Assembly: GCA_002291925.1 (NCBI GenBank)
Contig: DBAY01000024.1
Coordinates: forward strand, 10,831-74,830
Source: Alphaproteobacteria bacterium UBA998
Lineage (GTDB): Bacteria; Pseudomonadota; Alphaproteobacteria; Rickettsiales; UBA998
Length of the DNA stretch: 64,000 nt
Direction: 5' to 3'
Positions 24,575 to 32,447 of this stretch are shown piece after piece. The position numbers and the translations under genes were made by a program. Every line of letters begins with the position of its first letter. Position 1 is the stretch's first letter. The notes beneath the pieces were generated by a model. It had not been told where the DNA came from. It searched no databases and was given only the letters and a program-made list of their open reading frames with translations.

Positions 24575-27500
24575 TCAGTTGACGGCGGAAGAGGCGGCGT
24601 TGTCCTTTTCCAGCGAGGCGCGGTAGGTTTCCAGGAATGCCTTGGTCTTGCTGATATCAGCGGCGAGCTGCGCGATGTTGCGCGGGTCAATGGGCCCGTT
24701 ATCGTCGGTAATGTAATCAAACGAGGCGCGGTAGGGGCTTTCCGCCATCAGCGGGGTGAAGTAATCGCGCAGATATTGCAGCTGCAGCCGGTCGCCCTCC
24801 ATGGTGTAGGCTATGGCGAGGCGCATCAGCGTGCGGGCTTCCTCATCATTCATCGGCGCAGTGATGTTGCTGCGGCTGGCCAGCATGTCCTCGCCCAGCG
24901 TGATGACGCTCGGCCAGTCCTTGTTGTCCCAGTGGATGTCCATCTGGATCAGTTTCGACTCCGGCGTGAAATCGCTCTCGAGCATGGCGAGGGCCGTCTT
25001 CCAGTCACCCGTTGACGCATAAGCGCTGGCAGCGAGGCGGTTGCGCGCCGCCTCCAGCTCCGGCGGGTTGTTGCCGTAGCCGGTCAGCTCCAGCACCTGA
25101 ATGGCCTGATCGGGCTTCTTGTCGAGCAGGTAGAGCCCCGCCAGCCGCGCGCCGACGCGGCTGCGCTCGCCCTTCTCCAGACGGTGCATCACCTGATGCT
25201 CCAGCAACGCCTCGGCGCGGTCGAGCAAATCGACGGCCGCGAGACGATTGGCGAGGTCCTGAATCATCGTGTCGCCATCCGAGCCGATGGGCGTGAGCTC
25301 CTTGAACTCGTAATAGAGCGCCAGTGCCTGCAGGGGCGGCATATCCTCGGCGTTGCCGTCGCGGAAAAGCTGGGCGAAGGTCTGCGACATCTTTACCGCC
25401 ACCTCCTGCGCCAGCGGCGTGCCGGGATAGTTATCCACCAGGTCCTTCCAGGCGCGCAGCGCTTCCACATATTGCTTCTCACCCGCATAGAGATTGCCGA
25501 GCAGGTCCAGCAGGCTCACCTCCAGCTGGTCGCCGCGCCAGACGATGCGGAGGCCGTCCAGCTCGCGCATCAATTCCATCTTGTCGATTTCCCCTGCCTT
25601 GAAGCGGGTGGTCGCCAGCGTGAAGGCGGTGCGGGCGCGCAGGAAGCGGTCATCCGTGGTATCGAGCAGTTTGGTCAGCGCGTCCTTGGCCTTGTCGAAC
25701 TGGCCGGTTTCGGCATAGATGCGGCCGATCATGAAGTCGCGGTACGGCGCAATCGGCTCCATGATTTCTTTCGGCAGCGATTTCAGGATGTTCAGCGCGG
25801 CCTGGTACATGCCCTGGCCCACGGCCTGGTCCGCCGCGATCAGCGCAAGGCGGCGGCGCATGTCGGGCGGGTATTGTCGGCCAAACTGGTCATTGAACTC
25901 GGCATATTTGATGAGTTTGTTTTCGTTGCCGTTCATCAGCGCGGTGAAGCGTTTCCAGTAATCAATCTCCTCATTCCCCTCCAGCACCGGGTCGGCAAAA
26001 TCCAGTGCGGCCTCGGGAATGCGCTGCGTCATGAAATTCGCCGCCCCATGAAGGGCCGAGAGCTGATAATCCTTGTAATAATCCGGATCCGTCTGACGGA
26101 TGAAGTTCAGCACGGAGAGTGCCTCCACGTAGAGACCCTCGCCCAGATACAGCTCCGCCAGCTGCTTGCGAAGGCGTGAGGCCTTGGGATCACTCGCGTC
26201 AGTAATGGCCTGCCGAAGCGACTGCTCGCGCGCGGATAGTTCACTGGCATCGGCCACCTTCCACTTTTCATACGGGAAGAAGCTGTCACCGCTTTCCTCC
26301 TCATTTAGATAAGTTTTGAGGTCGAGTTGAGGCAGAGTAGCAAGCCTCAAGCCTTCCGGCGTACCGATGCGTACGCCGTTACGTAGTTTCGCGACGCGCA
26401 AATCGGCATTGACGGGCACAACCACTACTCCTTGTGCAGTGCGCGGCAAGCGTGCATCGACAAAGCTACGTTCCGGGAAAACACCCTGACCCGGTTTATA
26501 AATAGGAAGAATTTCAAGATCCTCCCCTGTTTGAGGATGTTTCAGTGTAATGATCTTGGCTGCTTCCAGCACCGGTAGGAAGAGATGTGGCTTTACTGGG
26601 GGCTTTGTGCGTATTTCAGCTACAACGGGATCTGCCGGGGCGCGGCTGCGGCGGCTGAGTGCCACTGTCCATTCATAGCTGTTAGCGGCTTTGTGCACGA
26701 TTGGGTGCATGTTCTCACTCAAGCCAAAGCGCAGTATGGTAGAATCGTTCGAAGGCAGTTGTTCTATGCGCTGGATAAAAGATGGAACGAGCGATTGCAG
26801 CGCCGCGACGTCAATCTGCGCGGGTTTGCTGAACACCATCCACACATCCGGTCCGTAAGTGAATGCTGCCGCCGCAACACGCTCTGTCCAAGGGAAGCTG
26901 AATTCAGCGGCTGTACTTTTTTTCAGCACCGCGACCATCAGGCCTCTACCACCCGCTGGAGCCGCTACGCTGGCCGCTACGGCTGGCGCTTCAGGCTGGG
27001 CAGGGGCTGCCGGAGCTGCAGCCGGTGCGGCCTGAGCTACTGCTTTGGTATTGGCGGAAATTGGCGCAGGCATGGGGGTGGGAAATGTCTGGTCTGATGG
27101 CGTCTCCCTAGCCCGGGCGGGGGTAGGCGTCGAAGCGGAGGCGGTCTCTTTTTCTTTCGCGAGTTCTTTGGCCGGCGCCGGTTCAGGCGCTTTCAATACT
27201 GCGAGTTTCTTCTTGGTCGCTGCAGGCTTTTTAACCTCCGCTGTGGACGGAATCGGCTTGGCCAGCGGCTTTGGAATAGGTTTCGCTTGGGCCACCTCAA
27301 TACGTTTTCGTGCGGCAGGTTTTGCGGCAGGAGCGGGCTTCGGCGGCGCTGTTAACGAGGTTTTAGCGGGTGAAGCGGCAGGCGGTGCAGCCTCTGCTGT
27401 CGTTGCAGGAACAGAGGATTTTCCTTGAAAGCGGGGGGAATTGATTTGCAGCAAATCGATACCGCTCGTGTTGCTGCTGATGAACGTACGCACCGGGTAC

Positions 27501-27838
27501 GGATGACGCAGCGTGATGAGTGCGGTGCGCCCGTCCGGGGCCATGCTGGCGCTCTCGACGTAAGCGCTCATATGCGATGTCAGCGCGCCGAGGTTGGGAT
27601 TGGCCTGTTTGTCAAACGTCACTTTCAGCGTGCGACCCTGCATGCTGGCGCGGAACGGCACGCGCTCCGGCCAAGAGAAGACGATGCGAGCGAAGTCCTT
27701 CTTCACCTGCCCCTGCACGGCGGGCAGCGCGGCCAACAGCATGTGCGGCGCCATGACCAGCATGGCAGCCACAAAAAGCGCTCTCAATGCCTTGCGAAAT
27801 TCCGGACGCATCCCCCAACCCAGCAAATCACGTGCCAT
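24575..27838 (-). CDS. Large secreted or membrane-anchored TPR protein in the chemotaxis operon
   Basis: This 1087-aa protein begins with a hydrophobic export signal (ALFVAAMLVMAPHMLLAALP, about residues 19-38; the ATG at 27811 is an alternative start). A beta-rich domain follows (about 40-135, VFSWPERVPFRASMQG). Next comes an Ala/Pro/Lys-rich linker (about 140-295), and a second copy-like beta segment (FSFPWTERVAAAAFTYGPDV). A long TPR array (about 540-1060) has repeats such as ALTKLLDTTDDRFLRARTAF. It follows cheY-cheZ by 163 nt and probably acts in the periplasm on motility or the envelope. Exact role is unknown. Confidence 0.75.
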   Translation of the reverse strand: MARDLLGWGMRPEFRKALRALFVAAMLVMAPHMLLAALPAVQGQVKKDFARIVFSWPERVPFRASMQGRTLKVTFDKQANPNLGALTSHMSAYVESASMAPDGRTALITLRHPYPVRTFISSNTSGIDLLQINSPRFQGKSSVPATTAEAAPPAASPAKTSLTAPPKPAPAAKPAARKRIEVAQAKPIPKPLAKPIPSTAEVKKPAATKKKLAVLKAPEPAPAKELAKEKETASASTPTPARARETPSDQTFPTPMPAPISANTKAVAQAAPAAAPAAPAQPEAPAVAASVAAPAGGRGLMVAVLKKSTAAEFSFPWTERVAAAAFTYGPDVWMVFSKPAQIDVAALQSLVPSFIQRIEQLPSNDSTILRFGLSENMHPIVHKAANSYEWTVALSRRSRAPADPVVAEIRTKPPVKPHLFLPVLEAAKIITLKHPQTGEDLEILPIYKPGQGVFPERSFVDARLPRTAQGVVVVPVNADLRVAKLRNGVRIGTPEGLRLATLPQLDLKTYLNEEESGDSFFPYEKWKVADASELSAREQSLRQAITDASDPKASRLRKQLAELYLGEGLYVEALSVLNFIRQTDPDYYKDYQLSALHGAANFMTQRIPEAALDFADPVLEGNEEIDYWKRFTALMNGNENKLIKYAEFNDQFGRQYPPDMRRRLALIAADQAVGQGMYQAALNILKSLPKEIMEPIAPYRDFMIGRIYAETGQFDKAKDALTKLLDTTDDRFLRARTAFTLATTRFKAGEIDKMELMRELDGLRIVWRGDQLEVSLLDLLGNLYAGEKQYVEALRAWKDLVDNYPGTPLAQEVAVKMSQTFAQLFRDGNAEDMPPLQALALYYEFKELTPIGSDGDTMIQDLANRLAAVDLLDRAEALLEHQVMHRLEKGERSRVGARLAGLYLLDKKPDQAIQVLELTGYGNNPPELEAARNRLAASAYASTGDWKTALAMLESDFTPESKLIQMDIHWDNKDWPSVITLGEDMLASRSNITAPMNDEEARTLMRLAIAYTMEGDRLQLQYLRDYFTPLMAESPYRASFDYITDDNGPIDPRNIAQLAADISKTKAFLETYRASLEKDNAASSAVN

Positions 27839-28001
27839 CGCGGCGCGTGGTTCGGACTTGTCGCCAAGCAGGTGTAAAACCTGCTAGATGCTCAATACGC
27901 TACGCTACTTCACAGGGAATTGTCCAGCGCGCGAGGTAGGAAAACAGTGGGAAATGCGGGCGAGAGGCGTGAATGTCACCCAAAGGGCGCGAATCGGCGC
28001 C

Positions 28002-28688
28002 TCAGCCTTTCATGCTGCCGAACAGCTTGTCGATATCTTCCTGCGATGGTGCGTGAGACGACAGGGCCGGGCCGTTCATTAACGAGGCATCGGGGCGGTG
28101 ATCCATCTTCTTCTTTTCAGCCGCGTCCCATTTTTCCAGTTCCTGCAGGTGCTGGCTGGAATCGCTGAACAGATGTACGAGGCGGTTGACCTTCAGTTCC
28201 ACATATTCCAGAGTGCGCGCCACCTTGTTTATGCGCTGGCCGGTAATATCCTGAAAGGTGCAGGCGTCATAGATGCGGTTGGCGGCATCCATGATTTTCG
28301 CGCCTTGTTCCTTCTCGGTGAGAGAACCGCTGAGCTTGATGATTTCGTCCGTCGCATCAAGGATGCTGTTGGTGGCCGTCTCGGTCGCCTTGACGACCTC
28401 GGTGAGCTCCAAGCCAGCGATATTGATGTCTGGCGTCGCACTTGCTTCTTCCTGATTCGGATTGGGCGCAATGGCGAATATTTCCTTTTTTGCTTCTGAG
28501 ATATAGAGCGCAAGCTTGGCAATCTCATTGCGCAGGAAGGAATCAGATGGGGTTTCGGCATGCAGCGTGGAGGCCATATTCTCAAAAATGGCACCCACAT
28601 CCTCCAGCTTCACCTCGCCCTTCGACTCATGCAGGTCGATGAGGCTTTTCAGCAAGGCATTGCCGATTTTAATCTGGGTCTTGCTCAC
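28002..28688 (-). CDS. cheZ: Chemotaxis protein phosphatase CheZ
   Basis: CheZ dephosphorylates CheY-P and ends the tumble or turn signal. The 228-aa product is mostly long helix. The catalytic motif ACTFQDITGQRINKV contains Asp147 and Gln151, equivalent to the Asp143 and Gln147 of the enteric enzyme. The C-terminal tail SQEDIDKLFGSMKG resembles the CheY-binding peptides of CheZ and FliM. It lies 45 nt after cheY, supporting the assignment. Confidence 0.92.
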   Translation of the reverse strand: MSKTQIKIGNALLKSLIDLHESKGEVKLEDVGAIFENMASTLHAETPSDSFLRNEIAKLALYISEAKKEIFAIAPNPNQEEASATPDINIAGLELTEVVKATETATNSILDATDEIIKLSGSLTEKEQGAKIMDAANRIYDACTFQDITGQRINKVARTLEYVELKVNRLVHLFSDSSQHLQELEKWDAAEKKKMDHRPDASLMNGPALSSHAPSQEDIDKLFGSMKG

Positions 28689-28733
28689 GCTCTCTCCTTG
28701 CGGTCATTATCCCATCATTCCTGCCACGCGGGC

Positions 28734-29123
28734 TTACACGGTCTCGCCGAACACCTGCTCGATTTTCGATTTCAGCGTCTCAGCATTGAAGGGCTTCACG
28801 ATGTAATTATTCACCCCGGCCTGGCGTGCGGCAATGACGTTGTCCGTCTTGCTCTCGGCGGTCACCATGATGAAGGGGAGGTTTTTCGTCGGCTCCGCCT
28901 CGCGCACTTTCTTCAGCAGCTCAAAGCCGGACATCGGCTCCATGTTCCAGTCGGAAATGACCAGCCCGTAGCGCTTCTCTTTCAGCTTGGCGAGGGCCAT
29001 GGAGCCGTCAGTTGCCTCGTCGACATTCTCAAAGCCGATCTGGTGAAGCAAGTTTTTTACGATACGCAGCATCGTTTTATAATCATCGACGATGAGCACC
29101 GGCATTTTCTTGTCAATCGCCAT
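28734..29123 (-). CDS. cheY: Chemotaxis response regulator CheY
   Basis: This single-domain receiver, 129 aa, carries the signal to the flagellar switch. It has the acidic pair Asp13-Asp14 (VLIVDDYKTM), the phosphoacceptor Asp58 (VISDWNMEPMSG), the Thr in MVTAESK and the Lys in YIVKPFNAETL. There is no output domain. The gene heads cheY-cheZ-TPR. It could instead be another single-domain regulator, but the adjacent cheZ makes CheY by far the best reading. Confidence 0.93.
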   Translation of the reverse strand: MAIDKKMPVLIVDDYKTMLRIVKNLLHQIGFENVDEATDGSMALAKLKEKRYGLVISDWNMEPMSGFELLKKVREAEPTKNLPFIMVTAESKTDNVIAARQAGVNNYIVKPFNAETLKSKIEQVFGETV

Positions 29124-29311
29124 ATTTCTCTACCTTCTTGGATGGGCCGCTGCGCTTGAGCACGCGTTGGCAATGATGTAAGCACGTCCTGTGCACAACG
29201 CCCACGCTACGTCAGAATTTTTAAAACTGGGTTAATGAGCGCTAAATTTTATCAGAATGGTGCGCTGCGAGGTGTTTTCTGCCCAAGTTATTTATATCAC
29301 TGGAAGAATCC

Positions 29312-29767
29312 ATGCGCCTGACCTTTGATGAGGTGGCGCTAGTGCAATTCGGCCAGCGGCTGGCGGGCGATTTGGCCCCCGGCGACTGCCTGACGCTGCA
29401 AGGGCCGCTCGGTGCCGGCAAAAGCACTTTGGCCCGCGCCATCATCCAGCAGCTCACACACGAGGAGGAGGTGCCAAGCCCCACCTTCACGCTGGTGCAG
29501 ATGTATGAGGCCCCCGGCTTCACGCTCTGGCATTACGATCTCTACCGGCTGGAGCATCCGTCGGAGCTGGCCGAGCTGGCTATTGACGAAGCCTTGGGGC
29601 AGGGGGTATGCCTGATCGAGTGGCCAGAGATTGCCTTGCCTTTCCTGCCTTCCGGGCGTTTGGCTGTAAGGCTTTCCCCCGGCGACACGGAGACATCACG
29701 AACGATCGAACTGGAAGGACCCTCCCGATGGCAGCAACGATGGCCGCACTGGATACTTCCCGCCTGA
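29312..29767 (+). CDS. tsaE: tRNA threonylcarbamoyladenosine biosynthesis ATPase TsaE
   Basis: TsaE is the ATPase that supports TsaB-TsaD in making t6A37 in tRNA. The 151-aa product has Walker A GPLGAGKSTLARA (about residues 31-43), SPTFTLVQMYE, the FTLWHYDLYRLEHPSEL signature and LIEWPEIALPFLP. Its 3' end overlaps the next gene by 40 nt in a different frame. The tsaE-amgK-murU order is typical of alphaproteobacteria. Confidence 0.94.
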   Translation: MRLTFDEVALVQFGQRLAGDLAPGDCLTLQGPLGAGKSTLARAIIQQLTHEEEVPSPTFTLVQMYEAPGFTLWHYDLYRLEHPSELAELAIDEALGQGVCLIEWPEIALPFLPSGRLAVRLSPGDTETSRTIELEGPSRWQQRWPHWILPA

Positions 29768-30795
29768 CCCGCGAGGACGCCATCCGCGCCTTTCTCGCCC
29801 GCGCCGGGTGGGCGGATGCGGCGCGCGATCCCATTCCCGGCGATGCGTCCTTTCGCCGTTATGAGCGTCTGCGACGCGGGGCGGAATCGGCCATCCTGAT
29901 GGATGCGCCGCCGGAGCGCGAGAACACCCGCGCCTTCGTCAATGCCCAGCGCTATTTCGCCCATGCTGGCTACAGCGCCCCCACCATCCTTTTCGATGGC
30001 GCGGAGAAGGGTCTGCTGCTGCTGGAAGATTTCGGCGATGAGTCCGTTAGCTCCCGCCTGCGCGCCGCCCCGCAGGAGGAAGGCGCCATTTATGCGGATG
30101 CGGTGACGCTGCTGGCCGGCGTGGCAGGGCAGGGACTCACGCATTTGGAAACCTCCGGCTGCCATTTTGCGCCTTACGATGCGGCGCTGCTGGAGCAGGA
30201 GGTGATGCTGCTCGCCCAATGGCTGCTGCCCGAGATTCTGCCGGTGGGGCAGGCGGTGGAGGCGGTCGAAGCGTATGCGGAGACATGGCGCGGCCTGCTG
30301 GCGCAGGCCGAACTGGCCCCGCAGGTGGTGACGCATCGCGATTACCATGCTGATAATCTTTTCCTGCTGGCGAACCGGCAAGGCGTCGCGCGGATCGGGC
30401 TGCTCGATTTTCAGGATGCGGTGCTGGGCCGCCCGGCCTATGACCTTGTCTCCCTGCTCGAGGATGCGCGCCGTGATGTCGCGCCCGGCGTGGTGGCGGA
30501 AAACCTCGCGCGCTTCGCCGCGCTCACCGGCGTGGATGAAGCCGCACTGCTTCGTGAGTATGCGTTCTACGGCGCGCAACGTAACGCCAAGATTCTCGGC
30601 ATCTTCACGCGGCTTTATCGCCGCGATGGCAAGCCGCGCTATCTCGGCATGGTGCCGCGCGTGTGGCGTTATTTCGAGCACAACCTCACCCACCCGGCGC
30701 TCGCTCCGCTGAAGGCGTGGCGTGAGCGCTACATCACCCCACCCATTGAGGCGCGCATCCTGCATCTGCAGCAGGCGCTGACGGGCGAGGCATGA
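29728..30795 (+). CDS. amgK: Anomeric MurNAc/GlcNAc kinase AmgK (aminoglycoside phosphotransferase fold)
   Basis: AmgK phosphorylates recycled N-acetylmuramic acid at C1, feeding cell-wall recycling that bypasses de novo UDP-MurNAc synthesis. The 355-aa kinase has GDASFRRYERL near residue 34, LLLEDFGDE, the catalytic loop HRDYHADNLF and the metal site LLDFQDAVLGRPAYDLVSL. The ATG at 29728 has GGAAGGA 8 nt upstream. Starts further upstream would lie wholly inside tsaE. The murU gene overlaps it by 4 nt, and the pair acts in sequence. Confidence 0.9.
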   Translation: MAATMAALDTSRLTREDAIRAFLARAGWADAARDPIPGDASFRRYERLRRGAESAILMDAPPERENTRAFVNAQRYFAHAGYSAPTILFDGAEKGLLLLEDFGDESVSSRLRAAPQEEGAIYADAVTLLAGVAGQGLTHLETSGCHFAPYDAALLEQEVMLLAQWLLPEILPVGQAVEAVEAYAETWRGLLAQAELAPQVVTHRDYHADNLFLLANRQGVARIGLLDFQDAVLGRPAYDLVSLLEDARRDVAPGVVAENLARFAALTGVDEAALLREYAFYGAQRNAKILGIFTRLYRRDGKPRYLGMVPRVWRYFEHNLTHPALAPLKAWRERYITPPIEARILHLQQALTGEA

Positions 30796-31535
30796 GCCGT
30801 ATCCGCCGCGCCATGGTCCTGGCGGCGGGGCGCGGTCAGCGCCTGCGTCCGCTTACCGATACCCGCCCGAAGCCGATGGTGGAGGTGGGCGGCCGCGCTA
30901 TGATCGACCGCCAGCTCGACCTGCTGGAGGCCTATGGCATCGAGGAAGCGGTGTTGAACACCTCGTGGCTGGGCGAGATGCTGCAACGCCATCTTTCCAC
31001 ACGCACTCGTCCGCACCTGAATTTCTCGCCGGAGGAAACGCTGCTGGAGACCGGCGGTGGCATTGCGCGCGCGCTGCCCCTGCTGGGCGAGGCACCTTTC
31101 TTTGCCGTCAACAGCGATGTCATTCTGCTCGATGGCCCGACGCGCCCGGCGCTGGAACGCCTTGCCGACGCGTGGAACCCGGAAACGATGGATGCCCTGC
31201 TGCTGCTGCAACCCAAATCCCGCGCTATCGGCTTCGAGGGGACAGGTGATTTCTTTCTGGAATCCGATGGCCTGACGCCCCGCCGCCGCGGCGATGCCGC
31301 CGAAGCGCCCTACATTTTCACCGGCACGCAAATCCTCCACCCGCGCCTGTTTGATGGGGCGCCGGAGGGAGCCTTTTCCATGAACCTGTTCTATGACCGC
31401 CACCGTGATGGGCAGGGCGTGCTGCACCGCGTTGCGGCGCTTGTCCATGATGGCGACTGGCTGCATGTGGGCGACCCGGCCGGACTGGCGCAGGCGGAGG
31501 CCTATTTCATTAATGCGTCGGCTACCGTTACGTAG
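30792..31535 (+). CDS. murU: N-acetylmuramate alpha-1-phosphate uridylyltransferase MurU
   Basis: MurU converts MurNAc-1-phosphate and UTP to UDP-MurNAc, the step after AmgK. The 247-aa nucleotidyltransferase has the signature MVLAAGRGQRLRPLTDTRPK, with the Lys of KPMVEVGGR, then FAVNSDVILLDG (metal-binding Asp) and a C-terminal sugar-binding part. It overlaps amgK by 4 nt and ends 3 nt from the convergent secreted-protein gene. Assignment over a generic sugar-phosphate nucleotidyltransferase rests on the amgK context. Confidence 0.9.
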   Translation: MSRIRRAMVLAAGRGQRLRPLTDTRPKPMVEVGGRAMIDRQLDLLEAYGIEEAVLNTSWLGEMLQRHLSTRTRPHLNFSPEETLLETGGGIARALPLLGEAPFFAVNSDVILLDGPTRPALERLADAWNPETMDALLLLQPKSRAIGFEGTGDFFLESDGLTPRRRGDAAEAPYIFTGTQILHPRLFDGAPEGAFSMNLFYDRHRDGQGVLHRVAALVHDGDWLHVGDPAGLAQAEAYFINASATVT

Positions 31536-31538
31536 TGC

Positions 31539-32438
31539 CTAGTAATTATTCGCATTGATGATGCCTGGATCGATGTCGATTCCCTCGGAGGGAACGTCCA
31601 AAACAGCAGCTTCAGAAAATCCGTTCAAATCATACTCCGAGAGAAGGTTCCCGCCCGCGTCACGGACTTGAACCCAATTATCTAGAGTTGTCGTAATGAC
31701 CGACCCCGCATCAACCGCGACACTGGTGCCATCAGGAAGGCGCAGCAAGGTATTCCCTGCGACTGAAATTGGGTTGCGAAGTGATGAGATTCCGGGGAAA
31801 CCGGGCGCACTCGCTCCTGCGCCTACCGAAACGCTCTGGACCCCTGTCATCGCGGCACTTCCGTTGACCCGAACACCATTGGGGCCTGCGCAGGCCGATC
31901 CACCGATAGCGCCAAGGCCGCACACATTTACATTGCCGGATATGCAGGAACCTGTGATCCCTCCGCGAATATTCGCCGTCAGGTTCTGCAGGCAGGAAAG
32001 TACGTTAGGAAACGGAAAGGAGGTGAAAATATTGATGGAAGGCGGCCCGTAACTCGCTCCCCCGGCACCGCTTTTATTACAGGCGAACTTTGCTCCACTG
32101 TCTGACTCGCCGCCGGGCTTCGTGTTGGAGGTGGCATATGAGCATCCTTCACCAGCATAGTGAGGCATGGATTCTTTCGCCGTCTTGAGTCCGGCATGTA
32201 TGGTGCCGCCGGTGCCCATTTCATTTGCGCCTGATTGACGTTCCGCGCCAGTGCCGCCCCGAATAATCCACTCTTTCGGAGGGTCATAGCCATCAGCAAT
32301 GCATTTGCGGATCAGGTTGGGATCGAGATTTTGGGATTCATTGATGTTGGTGCTTCCCAACGAGGTGCATGAGGCGGCAACCGCGCCAGAACCCCAAAAC
32401 CCGGCGAGAATGAAAGATACCAGTAAGAACGGCTTCAT
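31539..32438 (-). CDS. Secreted Gly/Ser/Asn-rich protein of unknown function, downstream of the 836-aa protein
   Basis: This 299-aa precursor has a clear signal peptide (FLLVSFILAGFWGSGAVA, cleavage near residue 21). The mature part has about eight Cys (e.g. SCTSLGS, IRKCIADGYD, GCSYATS, FACNKSGAG, CLQNL, SCISGNVNVCGLG), low charge and many Gly, Ser and Asn. A later part (LRLPDGTSVAVDAGSVITTT) looks like a beta-rich repeat. I recognise no family. It follows the 836-aa gene by 9 nt, so the two are one operon, divergent from virB8-virB9. Confidence 0.7.
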   Translation of the reverse strand: MKPFLLVSFILAGFWGSGAVAASCTSLGSTNINESQNLDPNLIRKCIADGYDPPKEWIIRGGTGAERQSGANEMGTGGTIHAGLKTAKESMPHYAGEGCSYATSNTKPGGESDSGAKFACNKSGAGGASYGPPSINIFTSFPFPNVLSCLQNLTANIRGGITGSCISGNVNVCGLGAIGGSACAGPNGVRVNGSAAMTGVQSVSVGAGASAPGFPGISSLRNPISVAGNTLLRLPDGTSVAVDAGSVITTTLDNWVQVRDAGGNLLSEYDLNGFSEAAVLDVPSEGIDIDPGIINANNY

Positions 32439-32447
32439 CCGCGTGCC

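Noticed and set aside
25184..26179. 331-codon plus-strand open frame opposite the TPR protein
   Set aside because: Composition is shadow-like (His, Gln and Arg-rich), with no ribosome site or motif; the TPR array on the minus strand is coherent.
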